Under the pieces are notes generated by a model. The model saw only the letters and a list, made by a program, of their open reading frames with translations. It had not been told where the DNA came from and did not search any database. Shown in pieces: positions 1 through 11,129 of a DNA stretch of 64,000 nucleotides. The stretch comes from Hippophae tibetana. Its lineage: Eukaryota > Streptophyta > Magnoliopsida > Rosales > Elaeagnaceae. Within the stretch, counting starts at the first letter, position 1. Each line of letters begins with the position of its first letter. The stretch lies in contig CM072804.1 of the NCBI GenBank assembly GCA_037013495.1, forward strand, positions 36,310,501 through 36,374,500, given 5' to 3'. The translations under genes and the position numbers were made by a program.

Positions 1-960
1 ATATTTATCAATCATATAGAAGTTATCTTAATTAATGAGTATTACTAATCCTATTTGTAATAGAAAAGATATTTATCAATTACATAAGATTAAGGGTTTT
101 AATTTTTCCTATAAATAAAACTCATTACTCATTATTTCAATAAACCACACAAGAGCATTCTTCTATTCTTCTTAATTTTCTCTCTTGTTTTAAAAATATA
201 AGATAATAATTTTTAGGTTTCTTTATTTAGTTAATCTATCAAATATTGGTGGTTATGTTTGATTGATTAATAAGCCTAATTATTTTATGATATTTTGATA
301 ATATGTTCTTATGGCTTCTTCTTTATTTTTGTTCTTAAATTGTTAGATAAAATAATTGTTTTTATCATATCATAGTTATTTGATTTGATTATTAATCTTT
401 AAAAAAGCTATTTTTATTGAACTTGGGCATAATCTTTTTTATCTAGAATTTACTAGTTGATTTAATTTAAGTGACATATGTTTTAAATCATCTAGTTAGG
501 ATTATTCATTATTAAATTCATTCTAGAACACACACGAGCACTTGTGTTTTTTGTGCTAACCTTTTTGCAGTTAATTTGGGAACGTATTTGATTGGCGAGA
601 AGCTTATTGAAACATTGGTCTAGAAACCACTCACGCAAATATTGGAAACTATGAAAACAGAGTAGGGGCTCGTAAGTAAAGTACATTGTGGCAGTATCCT
701 AAGGAGGATAGCATAAGACCGAGTTTGTACTTGAACATTTTATTTTCATAGTGGAAAGTTAGGTGGTCTAGTGAACCAGTGGTTTTCCTCTTAGGTCATG
801 GTTGTAGCCTAGGTTTTTTTACACCTAAAAATATCGTGTGTTATTATTTTATTTCTGCACTTTATTCTTACACAAGTTTGCATGCCTGACTACTTTGTTT
901 AGGTTATTATGTTATAAATTGGTAATAAAGTATAAGTTTAAAGTGTACTTTCACTAAAGA
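1..960 (+). mobile_element. Truncated Copia-type LTR (family A), left part outside window
   Basis: From about 200 to 930 this matches, in forward orientation, the LTR seen in reverse at 7373-8829 and 13199-14679 and in forward orientation at 9843-10970. Shared landmarks are the block around 225-300 (CTTTATTTAGTTAATCTATC and following), the phrase near 515-530 about a CACACACGAGCA-like motif, and the tail near 860-925. A TATA-like box lies at 110-118. The copy starts before the window, so its 5' end is unseen, and no primer site or coding internal region follows. It is best called a solo LTR or LTR remnant. The right boundary near 930-960 is approximate. Confidence 0.65.
110..118 (+). promoter_or_regulatory. 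TATA-like box of the family A LTR
   Basis: CTATAAATA lies in the same relative place as the TATATAAA box on the minus strand of the related LTR at 8219-8226, just upstream of the LTR stretch that would be R/U5. It is the LTR's own promoter and not a host promoter. Confidence 0.5.
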
Positions 961-1169
961 AAAAGGGCTTAAATTATCATTTTTTTTCCTTTGTTTAAAG
1001 TCGTTTTAGGACTTAGAAATCACAATTTTGTTCTTCATACATATAATGTGTATTTTTTCTTCATACATATTATGTGTTTGTTCTTGGAAGAACTTTCTTT
1101 CGTAAAACCAATTTTGATTGAAGTAATTTTAAACATAAGCAATAGCAAATGTAATTTATCATTGAAGTA

Positions 1170-2069
1170 CTAGTTTCTACCTACACGAGAAAGCGCCCAA
1201 TTATCATCATTGTTGACCTGAAACACATTATAACCAACAAGTTTCTTCTCCTTGGCATAAGCAATCTTAGCTTTTATAGCTTCCACATCATCAAAACCAA
1301 TCCAAAATGATCCCATGAAGTAGAACATAAGTAGAATTATACACTACTTTAGCTCCATAACTTCTAGTATACCACTTGATATATTTATAGTTTATAGAAC
1401 CATCAGATGTTACAACTAAGCCAACTGAGGCTGCACCAAATGAATTCCTTTTAGGATTAACTAGTGTCCAAGCATATCCGTGATAAGCTAAGCCTAAAAC
1501 AAGTTTATTAGCTAGAAATCCTTTTCTTAACCACTCTTTAATTCCATAATCAGTACTAATTACTGGATTTGAAGGGTCATATAAAGCAGTATGTCCAGCA
1601 GTAAAATTTTTCTTTGAAGGCAAGTGATAGTCATATGCCACAACATGTGCCCAATCCAAATTCCTATGTAAAGCTTCAATTGGGTAACTCACATTTTCAA
1701 TACAAGGAACATAATGAAGTGCCATTGTCAATATCAATTTGGAATGGGTCGAGTTTCGTGATTCAAAATTTACAGCAGCTCTCCAATCATCTAAGAAAAT
1801 TTTCATTTTGATCATATCAGAAACAGAGTTAGGCCAAACCTAACACAAGTCAATTCCTACGAAGCCATACTGCCTAGCTATTTTAATTAAAGAATCCATA
1901 AAAGACTTTCTAGTTGAAGATTTTTTTAGCATTGAAGACAAGACTGAAGAGTTAACCTTATGACCCAAAATAGACTGGACAGTTGAATCTTGTCCATTCC
2001 AAATAGATACGAGTGTTGTAACTGATGGGTTTTTGTGCTTGACAATTTTGGCGAAGCTAGAAAAGTAAT
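1170..2069 (-). pseudogene. GH18 class V chitinase-like pseudogene, C-terminal three quarters
   Basis: The minus strand encodes a plant-type GH18 domain. Reading from 2069 down it shows KNPSVTTLVSIWNG, then ARQYGFVGIDL, DWAHVVAYDYHLP, TDYGIKEWLRKGF, LVLGLAYHGYAWTL and, near the end, WIGFDDVEAIKAKIAYAKEK and VGYNVFQVNNDDNWALS before a stop at 1170-1172. These are the usual order of class V chitinase and CHRK1-like receptor-kinase ectodomain motifs. In active enzymes the GxDGxDxDWE motif carries the catalytic Glu. Here the equivalent is GFVGIDLC followed by a stop (about 1842-1844) and VWP, so the acid residue is absent. A frame change occurs near 1300 between LHGIILDWF and WIGFDD. The N-terminal ~60 residues and any signal peptide are missing because a Gypsy element abuts at 2070. 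The lineage resembles the catalytically dead CHRK1-type domains, but no kinase domain is visible. Confidence 0.85.
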
Positions 2070-2442
2070 TGTTAGGGTTTTTAATTTATGAATAGAGTTG
2101 AGGAAGAAGATGACACGCAGAGAAGGAAAAATAAGCCTTGATTCTCATTAACTTTCTCTGGAAAAATATAGCCTTACATATCAAATTTATTGAAAGGAAA
2201 TTACATAGATTAACAGAAATCAATTGGATCGTAACAGAAACCAGTGGGGATGATATGAGCCTACCTTCGTGCCCTTCACACCTGTCAGAGATGCTTCTAA
2301 TGGCTTGAGTGGTCCCTCCCTAACAGATTGGAGTGTTCCCCTCCTCCTTCAAGCTCGATCGTGGCTCTGGGTTGGAGCCATATGCCTCTTCTCTCTTCTC
2401 TGTGCGCACGCGCTGGGACTGGGTGTGTTCTAGTACCTATCA
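2070..2442 (-). repeat. 3' LTR of the chromovirus, with polypurine tract at 2443-2455
   Basis: On the minus strand a purine-rich run (GGCAGGGAGGAGT, plus 2443-2455) is followed by TGATAGGTAC, and the segment ends ...CCCTAACA at 2070. It is about 373 bp, a usual size for short-LTR chromoviruses. The TGA stop of the chromodomain frame coincides with the first bases of the LTR. The partner LTR is not in the window, so the boundaries rest on TG/CA ends and the tract alone. Confidence 0.6.
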
Positions 2443-4790
2443 ACTCCTCCCTGCCTGAGAATCCTTGTCCACAATGATGAAGGATGGATATGTGTTAGAA
2501 AAATGCCATTCGTTTTCCCAAGTAGCATCCTCTATCGATGCTCCAGCCCACTTTACTAAAATTTCTGATTTTGGTCGATAATTACCCTTTTTGATCACTC
2601 TTCGGTCCAAGACAGACTCAGGCTGAGGAAGCATTGTAAAATTATCTGAGATAGGTGGTAGGATTGCGAGGGGTGGGGTGTAATGCCCCAAGTGTCTCTT
2701 GAGGCGACTAACATGAAAGACATTGTGTATCTGGGAATCAGGAGGCAATTCCAGCCTATATGCTACTGCCCTAATTTGTGCTATGATTTTGTAAGGTCCA
2801 TAGAAACGTGGAGCTAATTTTATGGCAGCTCGGAAAGCCACAGATGTTTGTCTATATGGTTAAAGGTGAAGGTATACATAACCTTCTACTGTAAAGGATA
2901 CTTCTCTACGGTGTTGATCAGCATGACACTTCATACGATTCTGAGCTATCATGAGATGGTGGCATAGATCACACAAAATGGTGTCCCTATCATGCAAGCA
3001 TTCATCCACCAACTGAACTTTGGAAGTGCCAGGAATGTAGGCCAATAAACGAGGGGGTGGGTGGCCATAAACTGCCTCAAAAGGTGTCATTTTTGTGGAA
3101 GAATGTGTTGATGTATTATAACTATATTCTGACCAAGGCAACCATTCTATCCATTGGCTTGGTTGTTCTCTAGTAAAACAACATAGATATTGTTCCAAGG
3201 TGCGGTTGACTACTTTTGTCTGCCCATCGGTTTGAGGGTGGTAACTTGAACTCATACATATCTTAGTATCATGTAGTCTGAATAGGGCTTTCCAGAAGGA
3301 ACTTACAAATATTTTGTCTCTCTCACTGACTATTGAAGTAGGAATGCCATGTAAGCGTACTATGTTTACTACAAAGCCTTAGCAACAGTTAGGGCAGTGA
3401 AAGGATGTGTCAAAACTATGAAGTAGGCATATTTGGTCAAGCGATTCACTACCACCATAATCACCGTATGCCCTTTGGAAGGAGGCAGCCCTTCTATGAA
3501 ATCCATTGAGATATCTGTCCAGCTATTATCAGGAATTGGTAGGGGCTATAGTAATCCAGTTGGTTTCATGCAGTCATACTTGTACCTTTGACATATATCA
3601 CATGAATGTAGGAATCTTTTCACATCTTGCTGCATGTTGGTAATGAGTGACATTCAGCCATATGCTGAGGAATTAGGGAGGACTGTGGGTTTAGATAAAC
3701 CTTGTTTTTTTTTAACCAAACCCCATCACGTTGGCAAAAAAATTGTGTTGCCCCTGTGGAGATTCTGGCTTGTAGTTTCTCATAAAATGGCTCTTGTTGG
3801 ACTTCTTTTTGGAGGCTAGACCACCAGGCTGCCTGGGGTTACGAGATGGAGATCAATTGAAATTCCACCCTTCTTGATAATGAATCTACTGCCTGATTCT
3901 TTGAGCCCTTCTTGTATTCAATCTAAGCTGGGGTGGTAATCCTTTACTCTAAAAGGTATTTAAGGCTTCGCTGATCTGTGCGCACGATGAAAGGTTTTCC
4001 CAACAGATAGGGGTGCCATAGCTTGATAGCTTTCACCACAGCCAACATTTCCCTTTCATAAGTTGATAGAGCCAAAGCTGACCCCTTGAGGGCAGCGCTG
4101 TAATAAGCCACTAGACGGTTTTCCTGGGTCAAAACTGCTCCTAGCCCTATGCCACTAGCATCACATTCAATGACAAAGGGCTGAGTAAAGTCAGGTAACC
4201 TTAGAACAGGAGGGGTAGTCAGTGCTTCTTTCAATTTTTGAAAGGCCTGAGTTGCAGCCTCATTCCATTGGAACCTTTCCTTCCCTAGTAGGGAGGTGAG
4301 AGGTGCTATTATTCCACCGAAGTGCCTAATAATTTTTCTGTAATAGCCAGTCAATCCTAGGAATCCTCTAATCCACTTTGCTGTGGTTGGGGTTGGCCAT
4401 TGCATAACAACTTGAATTTTTGTAGGATCTATGGCAACCCCTTGTTCTGATATCAGGTGCCCTAGGTATTCTACCTATAATACACCAAAATGGCATTTGG
4501 AAGGTTTAACAATTAAACTGTTGGTTGCTAATACCTGCAAAAAAGTTTGTAGATGCAGTGTATGATCCTCCCATGACTGAGAATACACTAAAATGTCATC
4601 AAAGAAGACCAATATAAACTTCCTGAGATAAGGTCTAAAAAGATCATTCATTAAACTTTGAAAGGTGGTTGGGGCAGTAGTGAGACCAAAAGGCATCACA
4701 AAGAACTCATAGTGGCCTTCATGTGTCTAAAATGCTGTTTTTGGGGTATCTTCTTCATGAACCCTGATCTGATGGGACACCATCTAGAGT
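2440..4790 (-). pseudogene. Chromovirus pol remnant (RT, RNase H, integrase, chromodomain)
   Basis: Domain order along the minus strand is RT palm, RNase H-type connection (ALTTPPVLRLPDF, ECDASGIGLGAVL), integrase (SSSYHPQTDGQTKVVNRTLE, then HPPPRLLAYIPGTSKV), the IAQIRAVAYRLELPP region and a chromodomain. The order RT-RNase H-integrase defines Ty3/Gypsy, and the terminal chromodomain defines chromoviruses, which use it to target histone-marked chromatin. The protein would have formed part of the virus-like particle. The gene is broken in several places and cannot give a full polyprotein. Confidence 0.88.
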
Positions 4791-4853
4791 CTACAACAAG
4801 TTGCAAGATAGGAAATTAGGTCCTTGGAGTATTTTTTTTCATAAAGTTAAGGG

Positions 4854-5144
4854 TTAAGTATGTTTTATACTCATAAAATATGGGATAATTTTCAAAAATG
4901 TCGAAAGCGTTTATTTCGTTGTAATTATGACCACAACGTATGGGTAGCGATAAAAACATATCTAACTTTGGACATAATTGCATCATTATCTATACCTTAT
5001 GAACAAAATTGTAACTTTAAAAATGCATGATGTTAGGCATATTTTTGTCTTTAATTCCTAAGTTGTGGGCATAATTGCAACAAAGTAAACATTTAGATGT
5101 TTTTTAAAATTATTTCATACATTGTGGATATAAAACATAGTTAA
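4854..5144. mobile_element. MITE, ~291 bp with ~90-bp imperfect terminal inverted repeats
   Basis: The left end (TTAAGTATGTTTTATACTCA...) and the reverse complement of the right end (TTAACTATGTTTTATATCCA...) match for about 90 bases. The match includes the inner stretches GATAATTTTCAAAAA / AATAATTTTAAAAAA and TTGTAATTATGACCACAAC / TTGCAATTATGCCCACAAC. There is no coding capacity. TTAA or TAA at both ends could be the target duplication (TTAA is piggyBac-like, TAA is Harbinger-like). The superfamily is unresolved, and GGGTTAAGTATG-type ends are common in dicot MITEs. Confidence 0.75.
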
Positions 5145-6299
5145 TCTGAATGCCTATGTCCTTGAACTTCTTGAACATCTTAACATTTCACCCACTTTCA
5201 GTGTGCTTAATATGTTTGAGTATCATTCATTTGCTCAAGGATTTTTCGCTATTGAAGTGTCGAAAGAGTCTTCTTCTAATGCATAAGCCAAACCTATACT
5301 TGTTCATTTTTATTTCCAATTTATTGTATTATTTTTCTTATCATCGTTTATCATTTTCCTCTACCATTTTTCATTTATGTTTCATGTGACTACCTTTAGG
5401 TGTATATCTAGAAGGAAAATGAGTGAGGTGTGATACTTCTTGCATGATTCTTATAACATCCATTTTGATTGAGCCATAGTAGCTCCTCCCATCCTTTGAA
5501 GGTTTTTTTCCCCTTTGGTTTAAGTGCTTCTATTCCACTTAAATATTACATGAGGTGTGATTCATTATTATTGAAGCACAGACAACCAATCATATTGCTT
5601 GTTTTTTTTTACCAAGCATTTATTACTTGTGTTTTTCTAAAAAAATAGTTGTTCTAATCTTATATTTTGTTGTATTAAAATACCATATTATCACTTGTTT
5701 TAATATCAATAAATAATTTCTCCCATTACATTATATTACTAGAAATCCCAACCAATATGAGACTTTTTTTTAGTCATCTACAGGTAGTGAGCTCATTTTT
5801 ATCTCATAAATTAAAATCTATGTTTCTGATTCGCATATTATTTTTTTATAAATAATATTACATAATTCAGACATTTAATTTGAACTTTAGTCTTGAGATT
5901 GCGCATCTCACAATTTTTTTTTTCCTTTGGTGCTATTGCTCTGCAGCAACAGGTTAAAATAATGCTTGGAATAATGCTATTGAAAAGTTAACAAAGACAT
6001 GAAGTATTAACATTTTAATTTTTTTTAAAACAAACGATATTTTGTATTATTTAACTTAAAATAATAGAAGATTCTGAATCTTATCAGTAGAGTAGATGTA
6101 CACCGACCACATTTTTAATTTAATATTGATTAGCTTGCAGTTGAATAACTATACCAACCAGTTGACATTTGTACTATTCATTTACTTCTCACAACAAACT
6201 TTTCGACCATTTAAAACCCACAATAAATGCATTATATTTTGATAAATTATCACCCTCAAAGTAAAAAAAATTAAAAGGTATGCCGAGTCTCTTCAATGA
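5145..6299. other. Intergenic, AT-rich, no gene seen
   Basis: No coding frame, RNA gene or clear repeat structure is visible. The right 300 bases would be the upstream region of the small secreted-peptide gene that follows. Confidence 0.6.
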
Positions 6300-6309
6300 C
6301 TATAAAAAT
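6300..6309 (+). promoter_or_regulatory. TATA box of the PELPK-like gene
   Basis: CTATAAAAAT, followed by a C/T-rich leader of about 140 bases (CTTCCCACCACATTTACACC and TTTCCTCTCTTTCTTCC), lies upstream of the first ATG at 6453. Spacing and leader composition are typical of a plant RNA polymerase II promoter. Confidence 0.55.
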
Positions 6310-6452
6310 CCCAGAAGCAAAATCATTATCTTCCCACCACATTTACACCATCTTGACCTAGTCTTTGATAAGAGCTCATAATTCATCCAAATATTTCCTC
6401 TCTTTCTTCCACTACAGTTACCGAATAATTATAATTTCCAAATTTACTCACA

Positions 6453-6708
6453 ATGGAATCATCGATCACGTTTGTTTGTCTTAGCTTTGTTCATCACTTT
6501 CTCATTGGCTGGCTTTGAATTAGCAATTGCCACTAGGAAACTGTTAACTCCAACCTTGACTAACCTTCCAAATTTCCCTCGCTTCAAATTTCCTAATCTG
6601 CCAGCAACACCATTATATCCAGAATACAGATTACCTCCACCTCTATATCCAAATATCCCCAACATCCCTTCCTTCTCCCCTCCTTCTGTATCCAAAAATA
6701 TTCCATGA
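6453..6708 (+). pseudogene. Short secreted proline-rich peptide gene, PELPK-like; start codon out of frame
   Basis: From 6472 an open frame runs to a TGA at 6706-6708. It begins with a hydrophobic stretch (FVLALFITFSLAGFELAIA) like a signal peptide, then RKLL as in many small apoplastic peptides. A mature part of about 55 residues follows, with repeated PNxP/LPNFP/LPATP and a tail PNIPNIPSFSPP. This layout (signal peptide, ARxLL, PxLPx repeats, SIPFFSPPP-type tail) matches PELPK1-like / proline-rich cell-wall peptides, but the repeat region is shorter than usual. The first ATG after the TATA box, at 6453, is one base out of phase with this frame: it gives MESSITFVC... and runs into a stop. 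No in-frame ATG is visible upstream. Either a one-base indel between 6455 and 6472 has killed the gene, or the assembly has an error. No intron is needed. Confidence 0.6.
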
Positions 6709-7367
6709 AATAATTATTTGGGAAATTAAAAAAAATAATCTCTACTATATTTTATCTAAATATAATAAATTATCTTATAATGTAATGATATATGTTCATG
6801 GTTACGAACATAACGTGTGTACGTGGGTGTCTCAATATGTAATTGTTAAAATAACAAGATTATATTTATATAATATTATCTTTGTATTTGTGTATATATA
6901 TATATATGTCAAGATGCTTCCCGGCATTGTTTAAATGTGCAGTAAACAAAATTCGCATTCATATTGCACGTTCATTTTGATGGTATTTATTTTTGGATTT
7001 ATTGGGTGGCATTATGAGCTTATTAATTGAAAAGGATTAATATATAGAAAAATGCTAATATCATAGCACCCATTTTTTAACATATCTTTTATATTATGTT
7101 ATATATCAAAATTATAATGAAAATAAGAAAAATAATTTGCATAATATAAAATAAGTGATATGAATACAAAAATATATACAAATTTATGCACTCTTATCAT
7201 TCATCTTCATATTTATATATATTTAAACAATGTATCAACATTAATTAATCAATCGACTTTTAATTTTGGATTATCTTATATATAAATATTTATAATTGAA
7301 ATTAAAATTAAAATTTTATACATTTAAAACAAATTTTATGTTGTTTAACTACAACTTGTTGCCTATT
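6709..7367. other. Downstream intergenic, AT-rich with a (TA)n microsatellite at 6893-6907
   Basis: Possible polyadenylation signals (AATAAA-like, e.g. near 6766) follow the peptide gene. The rest is AT-rich with no gene seen. Confidence 0.5.
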
Positions 7368-7372
7368 ATCTT
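7368..7372. repeat. Target-site duplication ATCTT, left copy
   Basis: ATCTT directly precedes the TG of the LTR at 7373 and is repeated directly after the other LTR at 14680-14684. This shows that 7373-14679 inserted as one unit. Confidence 0.85.
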
Positions 7373-8829
7373 TGAAAGTTCATAGTTAAAGGATCTAAAT
7401 AACCAATGGGATATGAATAGGTAATTTATTGAAATATGTCTAATTAAAAATTCACAATCAGGCAAATATGAAATCGTGTGTAAATAATATAAAGCCAAAA
7501 TAAATTATAACTTGATACACGATATTTTAGTCAAAAATACAACAATTACCTAAGAAGAAAATTACTGATCTATTGAACCATCGAACTATTCACTATGAAA
7601 AACAATGTTCAATTTATAAGGCAAGTTCTTATACCTCTAAGATAAAGCCCTCAAAGTAATTTATTTACAAGTCATTGCTTCTTTCACAGTCTCCAAGAGA
7701 TAGGTATATGGATCCAAACCAACGTTCTGATAACTTAAGTCACATAAGCAATTAAACTCGTTCAGTAAGCATAATAATATAAGTGTAAAGTGTGTCCTAG
7801 AGCATATACAATAATGAGAAATTTTAGATAGAAGATTCATGAATAAATCAATTAATTTAAATTATCTAGCAACTCTAGAACAAGATTTGAAGCACAAGTT
7901 TAATAACGATAGCTTTTATAAAGTTAAATAATCAAATCAAATAATTTTGATTACACACAAAATTATTTGATCCAAATATTCAAGAATCTAATAAAAAATA
8001 TCTAAGCTATACGAACATGGAATCACAATATCACAAAATAATCAAGCTTATTAATTAATCAAACATAATCACACAATGTTTGATAGATTAATTCAAGAAA
8101 GAAGCCTAAACAAAATATGATTCAGTTTGAAAAATAATTTGAGAGAGAGAGAGAAAGTACAAAAACAATTAGAAGAGTAAAATGAATGTCGTTGTTTAAA
8201 ATACAGAGCATTAGGTTGTTTATATAGAAGAGATGAACCTTTATTACTAGGTTCATAAGCAATTACTATTATGTTCATTAAAGAAACCATAGAGCATTAA
8301 TTAATAGGGACAATATGGTAAAAGAACACTCTTGCCTAGAGTACACAAAAGATTTTAAAGTTGAAACCCTAGCCACTTAATTGATCTAGTCCAGGCTCGA
8401 TCGAATGAATCTATAAGGTTGATCGATCAAAACACTTTTTGACCAATCAAGCAACGATTAAAATAAACTCAAAACCAGGTAGATTGAATATGGTCAATTC
8501 TCAATCAATCTAGTCCCTTGATTGATCGAACCCAACTTTGATTGATCAACACCTATTTGAAAATCAATTGAAATAAACATAGATGGTACAAGATCGATAC
8601 TCAATCCATCGACCTACCACTTTGACCAACTGACCAGTATATATATGAAAGTTCCTATATTTATAATATGTACTCTAACATGGTTAAGAATAAGTATATA
8701 CCTAAAACACATTGAGTTAAAGCTCAAAAGTTTCTTCAATTTGAATAACAGACATAAAAATGCTCCTAGAAACTAGTTTAAATTTAAATATTTTGTTCAC
8801 GAATATTGCCAATACTAATAAACGTTACA
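7373..8829 (-). repeat. 3' LTR of the gag-only Copia element
   Basis: It begins TG and ends CA and is about 1457 bp. It aligns along its length with 13199-14679, including shared blocks such as CACAATGTTTGATAGATTAA (near 8072 and 13921) and AGTGTGTCCTAG (near 7790 and 13644). A polypurine tract sits at its internal edge. Confidence 0.85.
8219..8226 (-). promoter_or_regulatory. TATA box in the Copia LTR (minus strand)
   Basis: The minus strand reads CTTCTATATAAACAACC. Downstream (lower coordinates) comes a CT-rich tract that would be the start of R/U5. This is the LTR promoter. Confidence 0.5.
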
Positions 8830-8841
8830 ATCTCCCCCTTT
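8830..8841 (-). other. Polypurine tract
   Basis: The minus strand reads AAAGGGGGAGAT directly before the TGTAAC start of the LTR. It is the plus-strand primer typical of Copia elements (preceded by ATGCC as in many plant families). Confidence 0.85.
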
Positions 8842-9842
8842 GGCATAATTGTGTGACAAACTTTATCTCGCTACATGACACTTATAGGAAAAATAAATTT
8901 ATATAGTAATACTATCCTATGATCCGAAGAAACCATCTTTACTTGAATCTTTGACAGCTCATATATACATCGAAAATCAAAAGAAAAATTGGCACGCAAA
9001 TTGTCTTGAAAGACTCATTGATTATTAGTTTAGAGTACAAAGTGATAGTAAAGCAAAGCAAAATATAATCAGAGAGTGGTAATAGATAGAACATTTAACA
9101 TTTAAAAGTTCTCCTCTTATATGACATATCAAATTGAATAATTAATCAATGTGTCCTCCCCCTATATGCAATATCTCATAACCACCCCTTCCCTCCTCCC
9201 CAATTTTTTTATACAAAAATATAATTTAACTTTGAAGCTTAAATTCAATAAGAGTAGAAATGTGATGTATGCAATGAATAAACTCCCTCTAAGTTTAATT
9301 ACTCTTCAAAATAAAGTAGTATAAAACAAAAATTTATAGAATATGATATATATAATTTTTCTCTTTAAATGAGGAAAGTAGACTTATTTAAATATCTTTA
9401 AACTTCAAAAGTATGTCAATTAACTTATTTATAATCAGCCATGGAGGAAAGTAGACTTATAAGCTTTTTATTCCCTTTTTTTATATATAAGGATTAGTTA
9501 TTTATTTATTTTCATTTTGTATAACCACTTTTGGCTCTTTCTTTTTGTGCTTGCAAAGCTTTTCATGTTTTATATCCTTTTCTCTTTTATTTTTTCCTTT
9601 TTTTTGTTAAGGAATCATACATAAGCCAAAAGTCATTTATCATAGTTGGCAGCTCTCAAACTAGGTTCCTTTCTTTACATTTGTTTATAAAGTGAAAAAT
9701 GGAGCTCAAACACAATTTTGCAAGCGAGTTTAGCTTAAGCCTTTAAATCTTATAAAAGTAATTATAAACTTCAAGAATGGTATACATAAGTGTTTAGTGA
9801 GTGTGTGGATAAGTTCTTATCAGCATCGATCATTAGATATGA
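8842..9842. other. Non-coding 3' internal region of the gag-only element
   Basis: About 1 kb between the polypurine tract and the nested LTR. No Copia pol motif is visible in any frame. It is AT-rich. Confidence 0.5.
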
Positions 9843-10970
9843 TGTTAGGTTTATGTTAGTATTAGTAATATTCATTAAACAAAAGCTTTAATTGTAATTT
9901 TTGGTTCTAGATGTATCTTAAGGAATATTTCAAGCTGAAAAACCTATCACATCTTAACAATCATATATCAGATATATTTCAATTCTCGTGCACGTTAGAT
10001 TGCATATTAGACACAATAGGAAAAATATAAATTTAAGACACTCGATTGATAGAATGTATACTCGATCAATAGAATGGATGTTCAGTCAATTGACCAATGT
10101 ACTCGATTGATCAAGCAATTGAATGGATTGATAAAGAAGCCAATTATCTAATTTTAAAATCTATTTCTAATATGAGTTGGATTAGCTTTTTACAGTATTG
10201 TCCATATTTCTTGAACATGTTTTAACTAATTTTGTGGATAATCTGATAATTACACTATAAGATAAGATTATAGTTATTTATGTTTCTTTATTTAGTTAAT
10301 CTATCAAATGCTGGTGATTGTGTTTGATTAATAAGTTTAATTTGTTTATGATATTTTAGTTATATGTTCTTATAACTTCTTTCTTATTTTCATTCTAGCA
10401 TTGTTAGATCAAATAATTATGTGTATCATATTATAATTATATTTGGTTTGATTATCTATCTTTAAAGAAGCTATCTTTATTAAACTTATGCGTAAATTGA
10501 TTATTCTAAAGCTGCTATTTTTTTATTTATCTGATATATTGTTTAAATCAACTAGTTAGGGTCTTTTTTATTGAATATGCTTTAGGACACACACTTGAAA
10601 TTTTGCTTATGTGCTAATTTTTTAGGTTACAATGGTACGGGTGCAATTAACTTGTGGGACTCGAGTTTTTCGGAATGCTAATCTAGATCCAAATGCCTAT
10701 ATTATAGAGACTACATTCAATGCAACGGTTTGTATGTAGGTTACTTAGGAGCATTCCCTGGGTTGGTAGTTTGAGTCCTAGCCTTGTAAATGGATACTTA
10801 TTTTTCATAGTTAATAGCTAGATGGTCTGATGGTTTTCCACTTAGGGCCTTGGTGTGACCTAGGTTATTTATACTTAAAAATACCATGTGTTGATATTTT
10901 TATTTTTGTATTACTTTACATACACGTGATTTGTGGTTTGACTGCTTATGAAATTTTAATTTATCATACT
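9843..10970 (+). mobile_element. Nested solo LTR of a related family, opposite orientation
   Basis: It starts TGTTAGGTTTATG, comparable to the TGTAAGGTTTATG start of the host element's LTR read on its own strand. It then runs colinear with the 1-960 copy (shared CTTTATTTAGTTAATCTATC at 10286, TAGGACACACACTTG near 10583). It lies inside the internal region of the 7373-14679 element and in the opposite orientation. The right end is approximate and I could not find a clean target duplication. Confidence 0.65.
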
Positions 10971-11129
10971 TCTACTGATTAATTTTCATGTGAGAAAATA
11001 TATAAATGCACAAGTCAAAATACTCAATTGCTCAAAAAAATTCAATTTGAATAAAAGAACTTTGAAAGTGAAAGTAGTATGTAAAGTCTATTTCATTGTT
11101 TAAACAAATCTACTCCATGTAAGCACAAT

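Larger units (their letters stand above)
2070..4830 (-). mobile_element. Chromodomain Ty3/Gypsy retrotransposon remnant (3' half)
   Basis: This is a fossil on the minus strand holding the 3' half of a chromovirus: reverse transcriptase (about 4790-4475), RNase H (about 4405-3944), integrase (about 3600-2860), a C-terminal chromodomain (about 2700-2500) and a 3' LTR (2070-2442). The RT block contains MMPFGLTTAPTTFQSLMNDL and VFFDDILVYS. Integrase ends with the ALYGHPPP-type motif of plant chromoviruses. The chromodomain has the ILVKWAGASIEDATWE signature. Gag, protease and the 5' LTR are absent, and the element stops near 4830 beside a MITE. It is broken in several places. The integrase motif resembles the Reina-like group, but I only claim chromovirus with confidence. 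Confidence 0.88.

Noticed and set aside
6459-6695. Minus-strand open frame, Gly-rich
   Set aside because: Exact antisense of the proline-rich peptide. Gly codons mirror Pro codons.
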